Source: Calothrix sp. NIES-2098 (lineage in GTDB: Bacteria; Cyanobacteriota; Cyanobacteriia; Cyanobacteriales; Nostocaceae). Taken from it: 64,000 bases of DNA. A program made the translations under genes and the position numbers. Where the stretch lies: NCBI GenBank assembly GCA_002368175.1, contig AP018172.1:2974001-3038000 (forward strand), in the 5' to 3' direction. Below are positions 9,332-18,121 of the stretch, piece by piece (position 1 is the stretch's first letter; each line of letters begins with the position of its first letter). The notes beneath the pieces were generated by a model, which searched no databases, was not told the origin of the DNA, and saw only the letters and a list, made by a program, of their open reading frames with translations.

Positions 9332-12300
9332 TTACCGCCATTCACCCTGCACAGTAAAACCCGCCCATTCATCAGGACTGCGCCCATCTTGCCATAACTT
9401 GCTTTGAGCTGCACGCAAAGCTTGGGCTGGAGTTTTACCTTGCTGCAACATCTGTTTGTAAAATTCCTGCATCAATACCGATGTACTTTCATCACCAACC
9501 TTCCACAGCGACACCACAACCCGCGCAGCACCTGCATACATTAAACCGCGTGTCAACCCAACTAATCCCTCACCGTTAACGTTCTTACCAAGTCCAGTTT
9601 CGCAAGCGCTTAAGACAATTAACTCGGCTGGGTAATCTTGGTTAAACAAATCTCCCAAGCGCAGATAGCCGCTGATGGGGTTGCCTTTTTTATCAACTAA
9701 TGACAGTACTATTCCGGATAGCTGTGGCTGTTCTTGATTGACAAAACCGTGAGCAGCAAAATGGAGAATGCGGAATTGATTTAAAGCGCTGCTGGTTGCT
9801 TGGTTGTAGTTTGCATCAAAATTCAAAGCCTCTAAGCTGCTGGATGCTGGTACTAGTTTTAAAATCTCTTTGGCTTCGGTTGCGGTGTTTTCTAACCTAT
9901 CCCAACCATTGCGTTTGAGGCTTCTGGCTGCACGTTCTAGGGCTGAACGTTCGATTTCTAAATTTGAACCGAGTTGAGTATTTTCGGGTTTACCTGTAAC
10001 TCGTTTATCGGTAGCACTATATACTGGATCTGCAAGGATGGCTAAGGCTTTTGGTGCGGGTTTGCGGTTAGCAAGTTGTTGGCGTTGAAAAGCGATGGTA
10101 GAAGCTGAGGGTAAATTGACAATTTCATGGTTTACCATCAGTGGTTGATATAGAGAACCTCTCTCCAAACCTCTCTCTCCTTTGAGGAGAGGGTTAGGGT
10201 GAGGTAAGGATGAGGCTTGGGTGTTGATATCAGCTAAAGCTGCAAAGGGAATGGTTTGCAACACACCATCAGCAACTATAACTAAACGTTTTCCTGGTAA
10301 TTGATCAGCAACAGGTGCAAGGATAATTTGACTAAGTTTTTTGGAACTAGCAATAGTAGCGTCATTAGCTATTGGTGATTTTAAATCTTGGCTTATTCGT
10401 TCGGTAAGTTTTTCTATTTCTTGGCGTGGGGGGAGTGTGTAAACTTGCATTGATGTGGGAGTGACAGCCCATAAGTAACTGCGTTCTTCTCCCAAGGAAT
10501 ATTGCAATAGCAGCGTGTCTTTATCTAGTTGTTGTTGAATTTGCGGTAATTTGAGAATATCTTTGTCTGGATCTGGGTTTGTCAATTTTGCATACTCAGG
10601 GTTACTAGCACGGATTTTTGCTTGTACTTCTTGGTATTGGTTGAGGAGATTTTTGATTTCTTTGCTCAGTCTTTCAATAGCTGCTTTGGTAACAAGGTCG
10701 TTTTTATTGGTTGAAGTTTCTAAATTACGCCGCAGCGTATCTTTAGCATCAATTTGCTGTCGTAAATCCCGTTCTTGTGCTATTAATTGCGGGTTTGCAC
10801 CTTTAAGAATTTTGGCGTTAGCTTCATTTAACAACTCTATAAGGCTGCGTGCGCGGGAGCGTTCGCTGTAGTGTAGGGCTAATGCAGCGTATCCTTGGGA
10901 CGGTTCTTTTTTGTGCAGTTCCATCAGCAAGTCGATGTAGAATTTGTAATAACCCTGAACTGTGGCGAAGTAAGAAGTGCGGAGTTCTTTGCTGTCAATT
11001 TTGGTGCGTAATTCTTCGATAATTTTGATAGCGGCTTCTACATTGGTGCGGGCTGTTTGGAGATTTCCGCGACTGCGTTCTAGGTGGGCGATGTTACCAA
11101 GAGTAGAAGCTTCCCCATCCCTGTCGCCAACCGCCCGAATTAGTGGGAGTGCATTGTTATAATATTTTAAAGCCTTCGGCTTTTCCCCTAAATCGGCGTA
11201 AACTTTCCCGATATTAACCAGAGTTTTAGCTTCGCCACCCCTATCGCCCACCGCCTGTCTTAGTGGGAGTACTTTGTTGTAATATGCCAAAGCCTGCTGC
11301 TTTTCCCCTAAATCGTCGTAAACTCCGCCGATATTATTGAGGGTAGTAGCTTCCCCAGAGCGATCGCCCACCGCCCGATATAGTGGGAGTGCTTTGTTGT
11401 AAAATTCCAAAGCCTTCTGCTTTTCCTCTAATGCGGAGGAAACTACGCCGATATTATTGAGGGTAGTAGCTTCCCCAGAGCGATCGCCCACCGCACGCCG
11501 CAATGAGAGTGCATTGTTGTAATATTCCAAAGCCTTCTGCTTTTCCCCTAATGCGTCGTAAACTACGCCGATATTATTGAGGGTAATAGCTTCCCCACGC
11601 CTGTCACCTACCGCACGCCGCAATGGGAGTGCACTATTGTAAGCCTCCAAAGCTTTTTGATTTTCTCCTAAATCGGAGTAAACTTTACCGATATTATTCA
11701 GGGTAGTTCCCTCCCCATCTTTGTCGCCCACCGCCCGATATAGTGGGAGTGCTTTGTTGTAATATGCCAAAGCCTGCTGCTTTTCCCCTAATGCGTCGTA
11801 AACTAAGCCGATATTATTCAGGGTAGTTCCCTCCCCATCTTTGTCGCCCACCGCCCGATATAGTGGGAGTGCTTTGTTGTAATATGCCAAAGCCTGCTGC
11901 TTTTCCCCTAATGCGTCGTAAACTAAGCCGATATTATTCAGGGTAGTAGCTTCCCCAGAGCGATCGCCCACCGCCCGATATAGTGGGAGTGCTTTGTTGT
12001 AATATGCCAAAGCCTGCTGCTTTTCCCCTAAATCGTCGTAAACTGCGCCGATATTATTCAGGGTAGTAGCTTCCCCAGAGCGATCGCCCACCGCCCGATA
12101 TAGTGGGAGTGCTTTGTTGTAAAATTCCAAAGCCTGCTGCTTTTCCCCTAATGCGGAGTAAACATAGCCGATATTATTCAGGGTAGTAGCTTCCCCAGAG
12201 CGATCGCCCACCGCCCGATATAGTGGGAGTGCTTTGTTGTAAAATTCCAAAGCCTTCTGCTTTTCCCCTAATGCGGAGTAAACATAGCCAAGCCATACTA

Positions 12301-12586
12301 ATGTTCTGGCTTCTTCTTTTTTATCCCCTACTTTCTGCCACAATACTAGCGCTTGTTGCCATTTTGCGATCGCCTGTTGCAGTGATTCTGCTGTACCTTG
12401 TTTGTAAAGCGCCATCCCTTCATCAAACAGTTTTGCTGCTGCGGCGCGGTTTACATCTTGCTGTGTTGTGGTTGGCTGCTGGGCGATTTGCGTTTGTTTA
12501 AATGTGGCTTTTGCTCCCACTGACTCGGATAATAAAACAACACTCAGCAAGCAGGTTAAAGTGTAAAGCTTAAATTTAGGCATCAT
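9332..12586 (-). CDS. secreted TPR-CHAT protease-like protein
   Basis: About 1084 residues from ATG at 12586; a second ATG follows at 12583. An upstream in-frame ATG at 12646 would translate an intergenic repeat (aattcgtaattcgtaatt), so it is not favoured. A signal peptide (FKLYTLTCLLSVVLLSES) is followed by about a dozen 40-residue TPR units of the GEATTLNNIGxVYxxLGEKQ type, then a helical linker. The C-terminal CHAT domain has His in ILHFAAHG and Cys in VLSACETG, both catalytic residues of the family. TPRs bind partner proteins, so this is probably a periplasmic or surface sensor-protease. The TPR units are near-identical in DNA. A 20-residue insertion (PHPNPLLKGERG) comes from a dispersed DNA repeat. 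Confidence 0.9.
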   Translation of the reverse strand: MMPKFKLYTLTCLLSVVLLSESVGAKATFKQTQIAQQPTTTQQDVNRAAAAKLFDEGMALYKQGTAESLQQAIAKWQQALVLWQKVGDKKEEARTLVWLGYVYSALGEKQKALEFYNKALPLYRAVGDRSGEATTLNNIGYVYSALGEKQQALEFYNKALPLYRAVGDRSGEATTLNNIGAVYDDLGEKQQALAYYNKALPLYRAVGDRSGEATTLNNIGLVYDALGEKQQALAYYNKALPLYRAVGDKDGEGTTLNNIGLVYDALGEKQQALAYYNKALPLYRAVGDKDGEGTTLNNIGKVYSDLGENQKALEAYNSALPLRRAVGDRRGEAITLNNIGVVYDALGEKQKALEYYNNALSLRRAVGDRSGEATTLNNIGVVSSALEEKQKALEFYNKALPLYRAVGDRSGEATTLNNIGGVYDDLGEKQQALAYYNKVLPLRQAVGDRGGEAKTLVNIGKVYADLGEKPKALKYYNNALPLIRAVGDRDGEASTLGNIAHLERSRGNLQTARTNVEAAIKIIEELRTKIDSKELRTSYFATVQGYYKFYIDLLMELHKKEPSQGYAALALHYSERSRARSLIELLNEANAKILKGANPQLIAQERDLRQQIDAKDTLRRNLETSTNKNDLVTKAAIERLSKEIKNLLNQYQEVQAKIRASNPEYAKLTNPDPDKDILKLPQIQQQLDKDTLLLQYSLGEERSYLWAVTPTSMQVYTLPPRQEIEKLTERISQDLKSPIANDATIASSKKLSQIILAPVADQLPGKRLVIVADGVLQTIPFAALADINTQASSLPHPNPLLKGERGLERGSLYQPLMVNHEIVNLPSASTIAFQRQQLANRKPAPKALAILADPVYSATDKRVTGKPENTQLGSNLEIERSALERAARSLKRNGWDRLENTATEAKEILKLVPASSSLEALNFDANYNQATSSALNQFRILHFAAHGFVNQEQPQLSGIVLSLVDKKGNPISGYLRLGDLFNQDYPAELIVLSACETGLGKNVNGEGLVGLTRGLMYAGAARVVVSLWKVGDESTSVLMQEFYKQMLQQGKTPAQALRAAQSKLWQDGRSPDEWAGFTVQGEWR
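10153..10206. repeat. dispersed inverted repeat inserted in frame inside the TPR-CHAT gene
   Basis: The segment contains CTCTCCT-TTG-AGGAGAG, a perfect 7-bp stem, flanked by further tctctcc/gagagg runs. On the gene strand it encodes LPHPNPLLKGERGLERG, a peptide known from dispersed palindromic repeats in many bacterial genomes. It sits in the CHAT domain between QASS and LYQPLMVNHE, presumably a surface loop, and keeps the frame. Confidence 0.8.
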
Positions 12587-13048
12587 TTTTAATTCGTAAT
12601 TCGTAATTAAAAGGCATGAAAAATTACCCAGGAGTTTGGGTGTCAATCTATTGCTAGATTGAGGATAATTGGATGATTAAATTATTTTCAAAATATCTAC
12701 TGAGCTAGATGGGGCTTAGTTTAAAGCTTACATGAAAATTGGCTGAGGCTGGTTTCAGTTTTTGCAACAAAATTGAGAGAGTTTGTCTACTCATGGGTGT
12801 TTCTCCTCGCTTTTCTCATATTTATTTCAGAGGGGCAAGGACTTATGCAGTTTTCGCGTCTTGATTCCATATATCTTGTAGGGGCACGGCAACAAAAGAC
12901 TTTCTTATTAACCGATATCTTACTGATGTTCCCTACTCATCTGTCACATTCTTTTTTCAAATTGGTATTAGCTTCATCTTTTGCATAAGTTCCCGATGCT
13001 GAGAAATATGTGTGAAGTGAAGGCTCAATCAAAGGACAAGATTGATAT
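12587..13048. other. gene-free region between divergent genes
   Basis: 462 bp between the TPR-CHAT gene (minus) and the secreted-protein gene (plus). It should hold both promoters. It begins with an aattcgtaattcgtaatt repeat and contains a half-copy of the aggggcacggca repeat near 12880. A 71-codon open frame at 12773-12988 lacks family features and is probably chance. No clear promoter could be assigned. Confidence 0.5.
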
Positions 13049-13555
13049 ATGAATGGGAAAAAAGCCGCTACAATTGGAATTTTGTTACTTGGAATGGCAT
13101 TATTTGGTGTACAGCCAGCAGGTGCAAAAACATCTGTAAATAATTCAACTGAGAATCAAGCAACTATTACTCAATCGTCGAATTATAAAATCGCTCAATA
13201 CTCAGAAGCAAATTCTCCTATTTATGGAACCTGGAAGTTAACCTACAGTATTGATGGAGTTGTATATGAAAGTGTTTTAATTATGAATGGGTATAAAGGT
13301 GGACTAGGAACTACATTCTACGACCCTAACTTACGAAGAACTAGGGTAATCTCGCAAACTATGTATCTAAAATCTTCAGCTAAAGGATTAATTTTAGTTG
13401 GCTATAATCCCACCGATTACTATACCAAACAACCTGCCCGTAACTATTCTCCCGATAATTTCTTAATATCTCTTTTACCTAACGGTTCCTTACTAGTTAC
13501 CACTTGTGATAGAGCCGGAAGATGCTCTGATGTTGATTTACAAGCATTAAGGTAA
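13049..13555 (+). CDS. small secreted protein of unknown function
   Basis: 168 residues with a clear signal peptide (MNGKKAATIGILLLGMALFGV, cleavage near AGA-KT). The mature part starts with a Ser/Asn/Thr-rich linker, followed by a compact beta-rich domain with YGTWKLTYSIDGVVYESVLIM and a closing CDRAGRCSDV. The two cysteines could form a disulfide. The GTWKLTYS opening resembles small lipocalin-like folds, but this is only a resemblance. No operon partner; a gene-free region with structured repeats follows. Confidence 0.7.
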   Translation: MNGKKAATIGILLLGMALFGVQPAGAKTSVNNSTENQATITQSSNYKIAQYSEANSPIYGTWKLTYSIDGVVYESVLIMNGYKGGLGTTFYDPNLRRTRVISQTMYLKSSAKGLILVGYNPTDYYTKQPARNYSPDNFLISLLPNGSLLVTTCDRAGRCSDVDLQALR

Positions 13556-13588
13556 GACCCAATTCAAGGCGTTGCTGAATAAGAAGAT

Positions 13589-13661
13589 GATTGCGGCTGA
13601 CGCGGTGATAAGTCAGAGTCTTGCCAAAAAACTCTGCTATTGCTGCTCTACGGTCGCAATC
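13589..13661. other. nested inverted repeats downstream of the secreted-protein gene
   Basis: Outer arms GATTGCG (13589-13595) and CGCAATC (13655-13661) enclose inner arms CAGAGT (13614-13619) and ACTCTG (13631-13636). Just before it, ggcgttgctgaat (13568-13580) resembles the terminal repeat of IS5-type elements, so this may be an IS or MITE remnant. It may also act in 3' end formation of the gene ending at 13555. Confidence 0.4.
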
Positions 13662-13721
13662 ACAGTTATTTAAACGGACATGATATCAGTCGCCAAAATG
13701 AGTGGATGAATAAGTGGGTTT

Positions 13722-13792
13722 AAGACCGCGCTAAATTTTCAATTTAGCCGTCTGCAACGATCGCCAAGTCGGAAAGTGGTGGGTCTTTTTCT
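13722..13792 (+). ncRNA. possible small structured RNA ending in a T tract
   Basis: AAGACC (13722-13727) can pair with GGTCTT (13782-13787), which runs directly into TTTTT. Inside is a perfect hairpin, CTAAATT-TTC-AATTTAG (13731-13747). A long stem ending in a T tract fits a Rho-independent terminator or a short RNA on the plus strand. It lies just before the tandem repeats at 13808. No promoter was assigned. Confidence 0.3.
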
Positions 13793-13812
13793 CTCACTCA
13801 TTCATTTCTAAA

Positions 13813-13980
13813 AACAACAACACCCAAGCTACGACTTGCTTAGTGATTTCCTCTGTTTGAACTAGACACACGGGGCTACACCGACTAAATTACACACTCG
13901 CAATGTAACTATTTTCAGTTGCATTACCCCCTCTTTACCAAATTGAGGAAATATCAGCTTTCGAGTTGGGTGTTGTTGTT
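13813..13980 (+). ncRNA. candidate structured RNA, copy 1
   Basis: A 15-bp closing stem pairs AACAACAACACCCAA (13813-13827) with TTGGGTGTTGTTGTT (13966-13980). An inner stem pairs GATTTCCTC (13845-13853) with GAGGAAATATC (13945-13955, one bulged A). An apical hairpin pairs AATGTAACT (13902-13910) with AGTTGCATT (13917-13925). GGGG (13872-13875) can pair with CCCC (13927-13930). Closing stem, internal loop and apical stem over about 168 nt recall 6S RNA, but the family is not recognised. The strand is inferred from the orientation of the next gene. Confidence 0.5.
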
Positions 13981-14223
13981 AGTTGACGAGACAGACTATT
14001 TAACAGCGTTTTTACCTCTTAACTAACTTGGACTTTTACCTACTTGGCTGTTGTATCTGCCAGGGAAGCTTTTTAGCTTCAATTATTAAAATAGCACTAT
14101 TAATTTGTAGTGAGTAATACTTGAAACTAAACTTTACTAGATAGAAATTCAGCACTCACAAGTTGCAACAACCAGTTTACATACTGTTGTGATTTCTGTT
14201 TTTTTCTATCAAAAAATCCTAAA

Positions 14224-14390
14224 AACAACAACACCCAAGCTACGACTTGCTTAGTGATTTCCTCTGTTTGAACTAGACACACGGGGCTACAGCTATTAAT
14301 TACATACTCGCGATGTAATTAAGTTTTAGGTGTATAACCCCCTCTTACCACATTGAGGAAATATCAGCTTTCGAGTTGGGTGTTGTTGTT
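14224..14390 (+). ncRNA. candidate structured RNA, copy 2
   Basis: Same architecture as copy 1, with closing arms at 14224-14238 and 14376-14390 and the same inner stem. The apical arms differ (ATGTAATT against AGGTGTAT) yet still pair mostly through G-U and compensating changes. This is the pattern expected if the RNA fold, not the sequence, is conserved. The unit ends about 185 bp before the FecR gene, so a leader role for that gene is also possible. Confidence 0.5.
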
Positions 14391-14765
14391 AGTTGACGAG
14401 ACAGACTATTTAACAGCGTTTTTACCTCTTAACTAACTTGGACTTTGCCTACTTGGCTGTTTTATCTGCCAGGGAAGCTTTCTAGCTTCAACTATTAAAA
14501 TAGCACTACTAATTTGTGATGAGTAATACTTGAAACTAAACTTTACTAGATAAAAATTCGGCACTCATAAGTTGCAACAATTTATGAAGAAGTCAAAAGT
14601 CGATCGTGGCTTTTCCGCGATCTTTATCTATCCAACAGCTTATATTTACCAAATGTAACAACAGCGATCTGGAACCAGGCGATCGCTCTGTGTAGATCTA
14701 GCTAAGAACAAATGTTCTAATTATAATTAGGATTTTGATTATTTATAGTTGTGATGGAGTGGTGG

Positions 14766-15815
14766 ATGCGGTCATTAGTTCAAAAGATCGTTGTGGGGAT
14801 GATTCTCACAGCATCTTGGATAACACCAGCGTTGGCGCAGCAAGATTTACTAACCCGTGCAGAAGTCTACAAGTTGCTGAATCAAGTGCAATTGCTGCTA
14901 AAAGATAAACCACCGCGCGCTGCGAAAAAGGCGGATGTGTTGGTTCCTTTAGATGCGCTTCAGACAAAATCGCGATCGCGCGCCGAATTATTATTTAATG
15001 AAGGTTCTCTAGCGAGAATTGGTTCTAGTGCAACCTTTCGGTTTAAGCCAGGAATACGTCGCTTTGAATTACCTGGCGGAATTTACAAAGCAGAAACCAT
15101 TTTTGAATTGCGAAATGGTACAGCTTTAATTCTCACGCCATCTGGTAGTACGGGAACGACAATCGAAACTCCCCAAAGCCGTATTAATGTAATAGCAGCA
15201 GCACCTCCTCCCGGTTCAGATATATTACCCCCAACCGCCACTAGTGGCGCTGTAGCTGTGACTCATAACGGTGCTACTAATATTACCCAAGTTTTTAATT
15301 TAACTAATCTGCCAGTTACAGTCACCAATCTCAACGGTACTCAACTGCAAACTTTACAAGCTGGTCAAACAGTGACAATTAACAACGGGGTCATCAGTCC
15401 AGTACAAAATTTTGATTTGCAGAGGTTTTACCAAACCAGTCAACTAGCTACTGGCTTAGGGCCTGGACAAGAAGCTTTAGTATCACAAGAGTCTCCTAAT
15501 GTGCAGGTTATTCTCAATAAAGTTAGAAAAGAAACCTTAGCAGGATTAAATACACAAAAAGTCTGGATTGAAGGTTTGTGTAATGTCAATTCCCGTGGTG
15601 GAGCTAGTACGCTTTCCACTAACTGTATCACTACGAACGATGACCCACTGCGGAGATTTGAAGACGATCGCAACATTGTAACTCCCCCACCCAGAAGAGA
15701 TCCAGGTGGTCAAACTGGCGGTCAAACTAGTGGTCAAACTGGTGGTCAAACTGGTGGTCAAACTAGCGGTCAAACTGGTGGTCAAACTAGCGGTCAAGGA
15801 CAAATACTTCGATAA
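14766..15815 (+). CDS. secreted FecR-domain protein with Gly-Gln-Thr repeat tail
   Basis: 349 residues from ATG at 14766. GTG at 14751 and ATG at 14754 are in frame, but the 14766 start gives the cleanest signal peptide (MRSLVQKIVVGMILTASW, ending PALAQ). The central domain (LLFNEGSLARIGSSATFRF, then IFELRNGTALILTPSG and TIETPQSRINV) matches cyanobacterial FecR-domain proteins. The C-terminus is a run of GGQT/SGQT four-residue repeats encoded by near-identical 12-bp units. In the FecI-FecR system the periplasmic FecR domain relays a signal, but here there is no sigma factor or cytoplasmic domain, so a structural or envelope role is likelier. The next gene encodes an outer-membrane barrel. Confidence 0.75.
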   Translation: MRSLVQKIVVGMILTASWITPALAQQDLLTRAEVYKLLNQVQLLLKDKPPRAAKKADVLVPLDALQTKSRSRAELLFNEGSLARIGSSATFRFKPGIRRFELPGGIYKAETIFELRNGTALILTPSGSTGTTIETPQSRINVIAAAPPPGSDILPPTATSGAVAVTHNGATNITQVFNLTNLPVTVTNLNGTQLQTLQAGQTVTINNGVISPVQNFDLQRFYQTSQLATGLGPGQEALVSQESPNVQVILNKVRKETLAGLNTQKVWIEGLCNVNSRGGASTLSTNCITTNDDPLRRFEDDRNIVTPPPRRDPGGQTGGQTSGQTGGQTGGQTSGQTGGQTSGQGQILR

Positions 15816-15902
15816 GTAATTGCAAAATCAAGCGATAATCGCTAAAACCTCTAGCCAATATTTGGTATTTTCTATTAATTATTTTTGAATATTGAATTAC
15901 TT

Positions 15903-16916
15903 ATGCGTGCTTTTCCGATTGCGCTTTGTTCGTTAGCTACGTTATTGACTTGGGACATTCATCGTAGCGCAGCTGTTAATCCTACCCCAAGCGAGAATTT
16001 CCCAGTTTCTACACAAGCTGATTCTCCACAAGCAAAACCAGAAAATACAGTTGTCGTCCAAGTACCTGTAGTTCCAGGCGACCCAAATAATCCCGCAGAT
16101 TTTCCTGTAAATGACTCAAATCAAGCAACCGATCCACAGGATGTTGAGTCAGAATTAGGCGAGATTAAAATTATCACTCCTCGTCCACAACAACCACCCC
16201 AGCGCCGTCAACCTGATGTGCAACTATTGCTGCGTTCTTCAGCTTTTACTAGTTCCAACATTACAGGTTTTGAAGCATTTCAACCAAGTGATGCGGTATT
16301 CATCAATAGTGCTACCCTACTAGCAACACCTAAACTAGCAGAAGATACCCGCTTAATAGCTGCTGCGGGTGGTGGTTTGGTAAGATATGCCGATCGCGGA
16401 GACTTTAATTACAACTATCTCAACTTCAATGTGGGGATACAGCAACGACTTACCAGGGGAATGTATGGTCAACTGGGATGGGTTCAGGAGAGACTATATA
16501 GAGATGGTAGTGGCGATCGCTTATTATTAGATGACTCGGTTCGCTTAAGTGTCGGACGACAAGACCAATTAGACAATCGCCTCAGACTCGATTCATTCTA
16601 CGAACTACGCGCCAGCTTTGCCACACCCAGCGACCAAAACCGCGTCGCCAATACCTTAGGGGCGCGTTTGCGCTATGATATTACACCTCAATTTCAAGGT
16701 GCATTAGATTATAGATTAAGTTTAAGAGACTTCACTCAACAAGATAGATTTGATACCCAAAATCAAATTGGTTTAGAAGCAATCTATAATATTAACCCAG
16801 ATTTTTTTATTAGTGGTTCAGCGTCCTATCTTTTCGGCTCTTCATCTGACCCATTAGTAGATTTGGACAACTTTTCTGTAGGCATAAATATCGGAATAAA
16901 TGTGCCTTTATTTTGA
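15903..16916 (+). CDS. outer-membrane beta-barrel protein
   Basis: 337 residues from ATG at 15903; an in-frame TTG lies 18 bp upstream but leads no better signal peptide. After the signal peptide (MRAFPIALCSLATLLTW) there is a Pro/Asn-rich linker of about 80 residues. The remainder is amphipathic beta strands (YLNFNVGIQQRLTRGMYGQLGW, RLRLDSFYELRASF, YRLSLRDF), ending INIGINVPLF with the C-terminal Phe typical of barrels inserted by the BAM machinery. It follows the FecR-domain gene by 87 bp in the same direction. Specific substrate unknown. Confidence 0.7.
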   Translation: MRAFPIALCSLATLLTWDIHRSAAVNPTPSENFPVSTQADSPQAKPENTVVVQVPVVPGDPNNPADFPVNDSNQATDPQDVESELGEIKIITPRPQQPPQRRQPDVQLLLRSSAFTSSNITGFEAFQPSDAVFINSATLLATPKLAEDTRLIAAAGGGLVRYADRGDFNYNYLNFNVGIQQRLTRGMYGQLGWVQERLYRDGSGDRLLLDDSVRLSVGRQDQLDNRLRLDSFYELRASFATPSDQNRVANTLGARLRYDITPQFQGALDYRLSLRDFTQQDRFDTQNQIGLEAIYNINPDFFISGSASYLFGSSSDPLVDLDNFSVGINIGINVPLF

Positions 16917-17046
16917 TAAATAAATGCAGGTGTGCCAAGAAAATTACCTGCATTTACTATCCTCATATTGGGACTAGAGTAAATTAATTTACATGAATTT
17001 GCTGTTTGGAGAGCAACTGTAAGCCTGGAAAAACAATGACCAGTAT

Positions 17047-18015
17047 TTAGATAGATAGAATATTCTCTGCTGGAGATCCTAATAATGATGAATCTTGCCG
17101 CCAGGGGATAATGTAAGTACTGGAAGCACGAACAAAACCTCGATAATTTTGGTACTCTACCATAAACCATAAGCCATTATTTTTGGCACCAACATTAAAG
17201 ACCAGAGAATTCCCAGGTGTGTACGCTACTTTATTTTTGACAACAGTATTAGCCGGAATAACTGTTAAAATAGAATACTCTGTTCCCACACCACTACGAC
17301 AGTTGAGTTCTGTTACAGTCTTAAATTCTGGAGTATTTAGAATTTCCCTAACTTCAATATTATTAACCCCCGATTGTTGTTTCATCTCTTCTGTGGTCAT
17401 TGAATAAACTGTTAAAGATGAGAAGATTTTTTGGAAAACTTCAGCACCTATCTGTTGAATTGAATCAAAAGTTGCAGGAAGAGGAATATTTGCTGTTGAT
17501 TTAGGAAAAACCAGATACTCTACTCCGAATGGTAAACCTTTGATAATTCGGCTTTTATCTGAATTCCACGGATTTCCACCTAAAGCTTCAATTGTTTTGA
17601 TAGAGCCTTCACCAATTCTTTTACGAGAGCCTACATCAGCGAATATTGCAAAAATTTCTCGGTTTTGCCAACGAATTAGCGCTAAATCACCTAGTAATTC
17701 CCTCAATTCATATGGTAGTCCACATACAGAATTAAAATTTGCAGGTAATACAAAGTAAGGAATAGTTTCAGCATTAACATAATTAGATTCCCCTAGCCAT
17801 TTAGGTTTTATTAGTGAAGTCGCTAATTGACCATACTTAGGATCGATGATTCTCGCGCGAGGTGAACCATCAGCATCTGCATCCATATCACTTTTGATAT
17901 AGATAGCACCATTACCTAGTAATTTAATAACTGATTCTCTCGGTTCATATTGCTGGGTTAGAGTTTCTCCCGATTGGATGTAATCTTCAACTAAATTTGA
18001 CCAGAAGCTCCTCAT
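17047..18015 (-). CDS. protein with C-terminal bacterial SH3 domain
   Basis: 322 residues, no obvious signal peptide. The N-terminal 210 residues are unrecognised (LLGNGAIYIKSDMDADADGSP, then ALIRWQNREIFAIFADVG). The C-terminal part has LNCRSGVGTEYSILTVIPANT followed by WFMVEYQNYRGFVRASSTYI, the pattern of SH3b domains, which bind cell-wall peptides or other ligands. No operon partner; a hairpin lies upstream. The function of the N-terminal domain is unknown. Confidence 0.6.
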   Translation of the reverse strand: MRSFWSNLVEDYIQSGETLTQQYEPRESVIKLLGNGAIYIKSDMDADADGSPRARIIDPKYGQLATSLIKPKWLGESNYVNAETIPYFVLPANFNSVCGLPYELRELLGDLALIRWQNREIFAIFADVGSRKRIGEGSIKTIEALGGNPWNSDKSRIIKGLPFGVEYLVFPKSTANIPLPATFDSIQQIGAEVFQKIFSSLTVYSMTTEEMKQQSGVNNIEVREILNTPEFKTVTELNCRSGVGTEYSILTVIPANTVVKNKVAYTPGNSLVFNVGAKNNGLWFMVEYQNYRGFVRASSTYIIPWRQDSSLLGSPAENILSI

Positions 18016-18094
18016 ATTTTTAGCTCCAAGGATTAATAATGTAAACCAGTTATTGTATCAAAGGTTACTAAAAACTACCAGTAAGCAAGTAGAA

Positions 18095-18121
18095 GGAGAA
18101 TCTGTTTTTTACAGATTCTCC
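18095..18121. terminator. perfect 10-bp hairpin between minus-strand genes
   Basis: GGAGAATCTG (18095-18104) pairs exactly with CAGATTCTCC (18112-18121) around a T-rich 7-base loop. It lies downstream of the RND pump gene (ends 18304) and upstream of the SH3 gene. The stem is strong but no T tract follows it on either strand, so its terminator role is uncertain. Confidence 0.5.

Larger units (their letters stand above)
13808..14580. repeat. tandem direct duplication, two copies of about 363 bp
   Basis: 13808-14171 is repeated at 14219-14580 with an offset of 409-411 bp and a 47-bp spacer. Most of the unit is near-identical, but the part around 13882-13940 has diverged in sequence while keeping base pairing. 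Each copy holds a long foldable segment and, about 90 bp downstream, a second hairpin (GAAGC...GCTTC). No open frame spans the unit. The whole gap 13556-14765 contains no gene. Confidence 0.9.

Noticed and set aside
12773..12988. 71-residue open frame between divergent genes
   Set aside because: No family features or clear ribosome-binding site, and part of it overlaps a dispersed repeat.
13808..14580. MITE pair with 15-bp terminal inverted repeats
   Set aside because: The repeated unit extends about 190 bp beyond the inverted repeats and no target-site duplication was found, so a tandem duplication of a structured locus fits better; not excluded.
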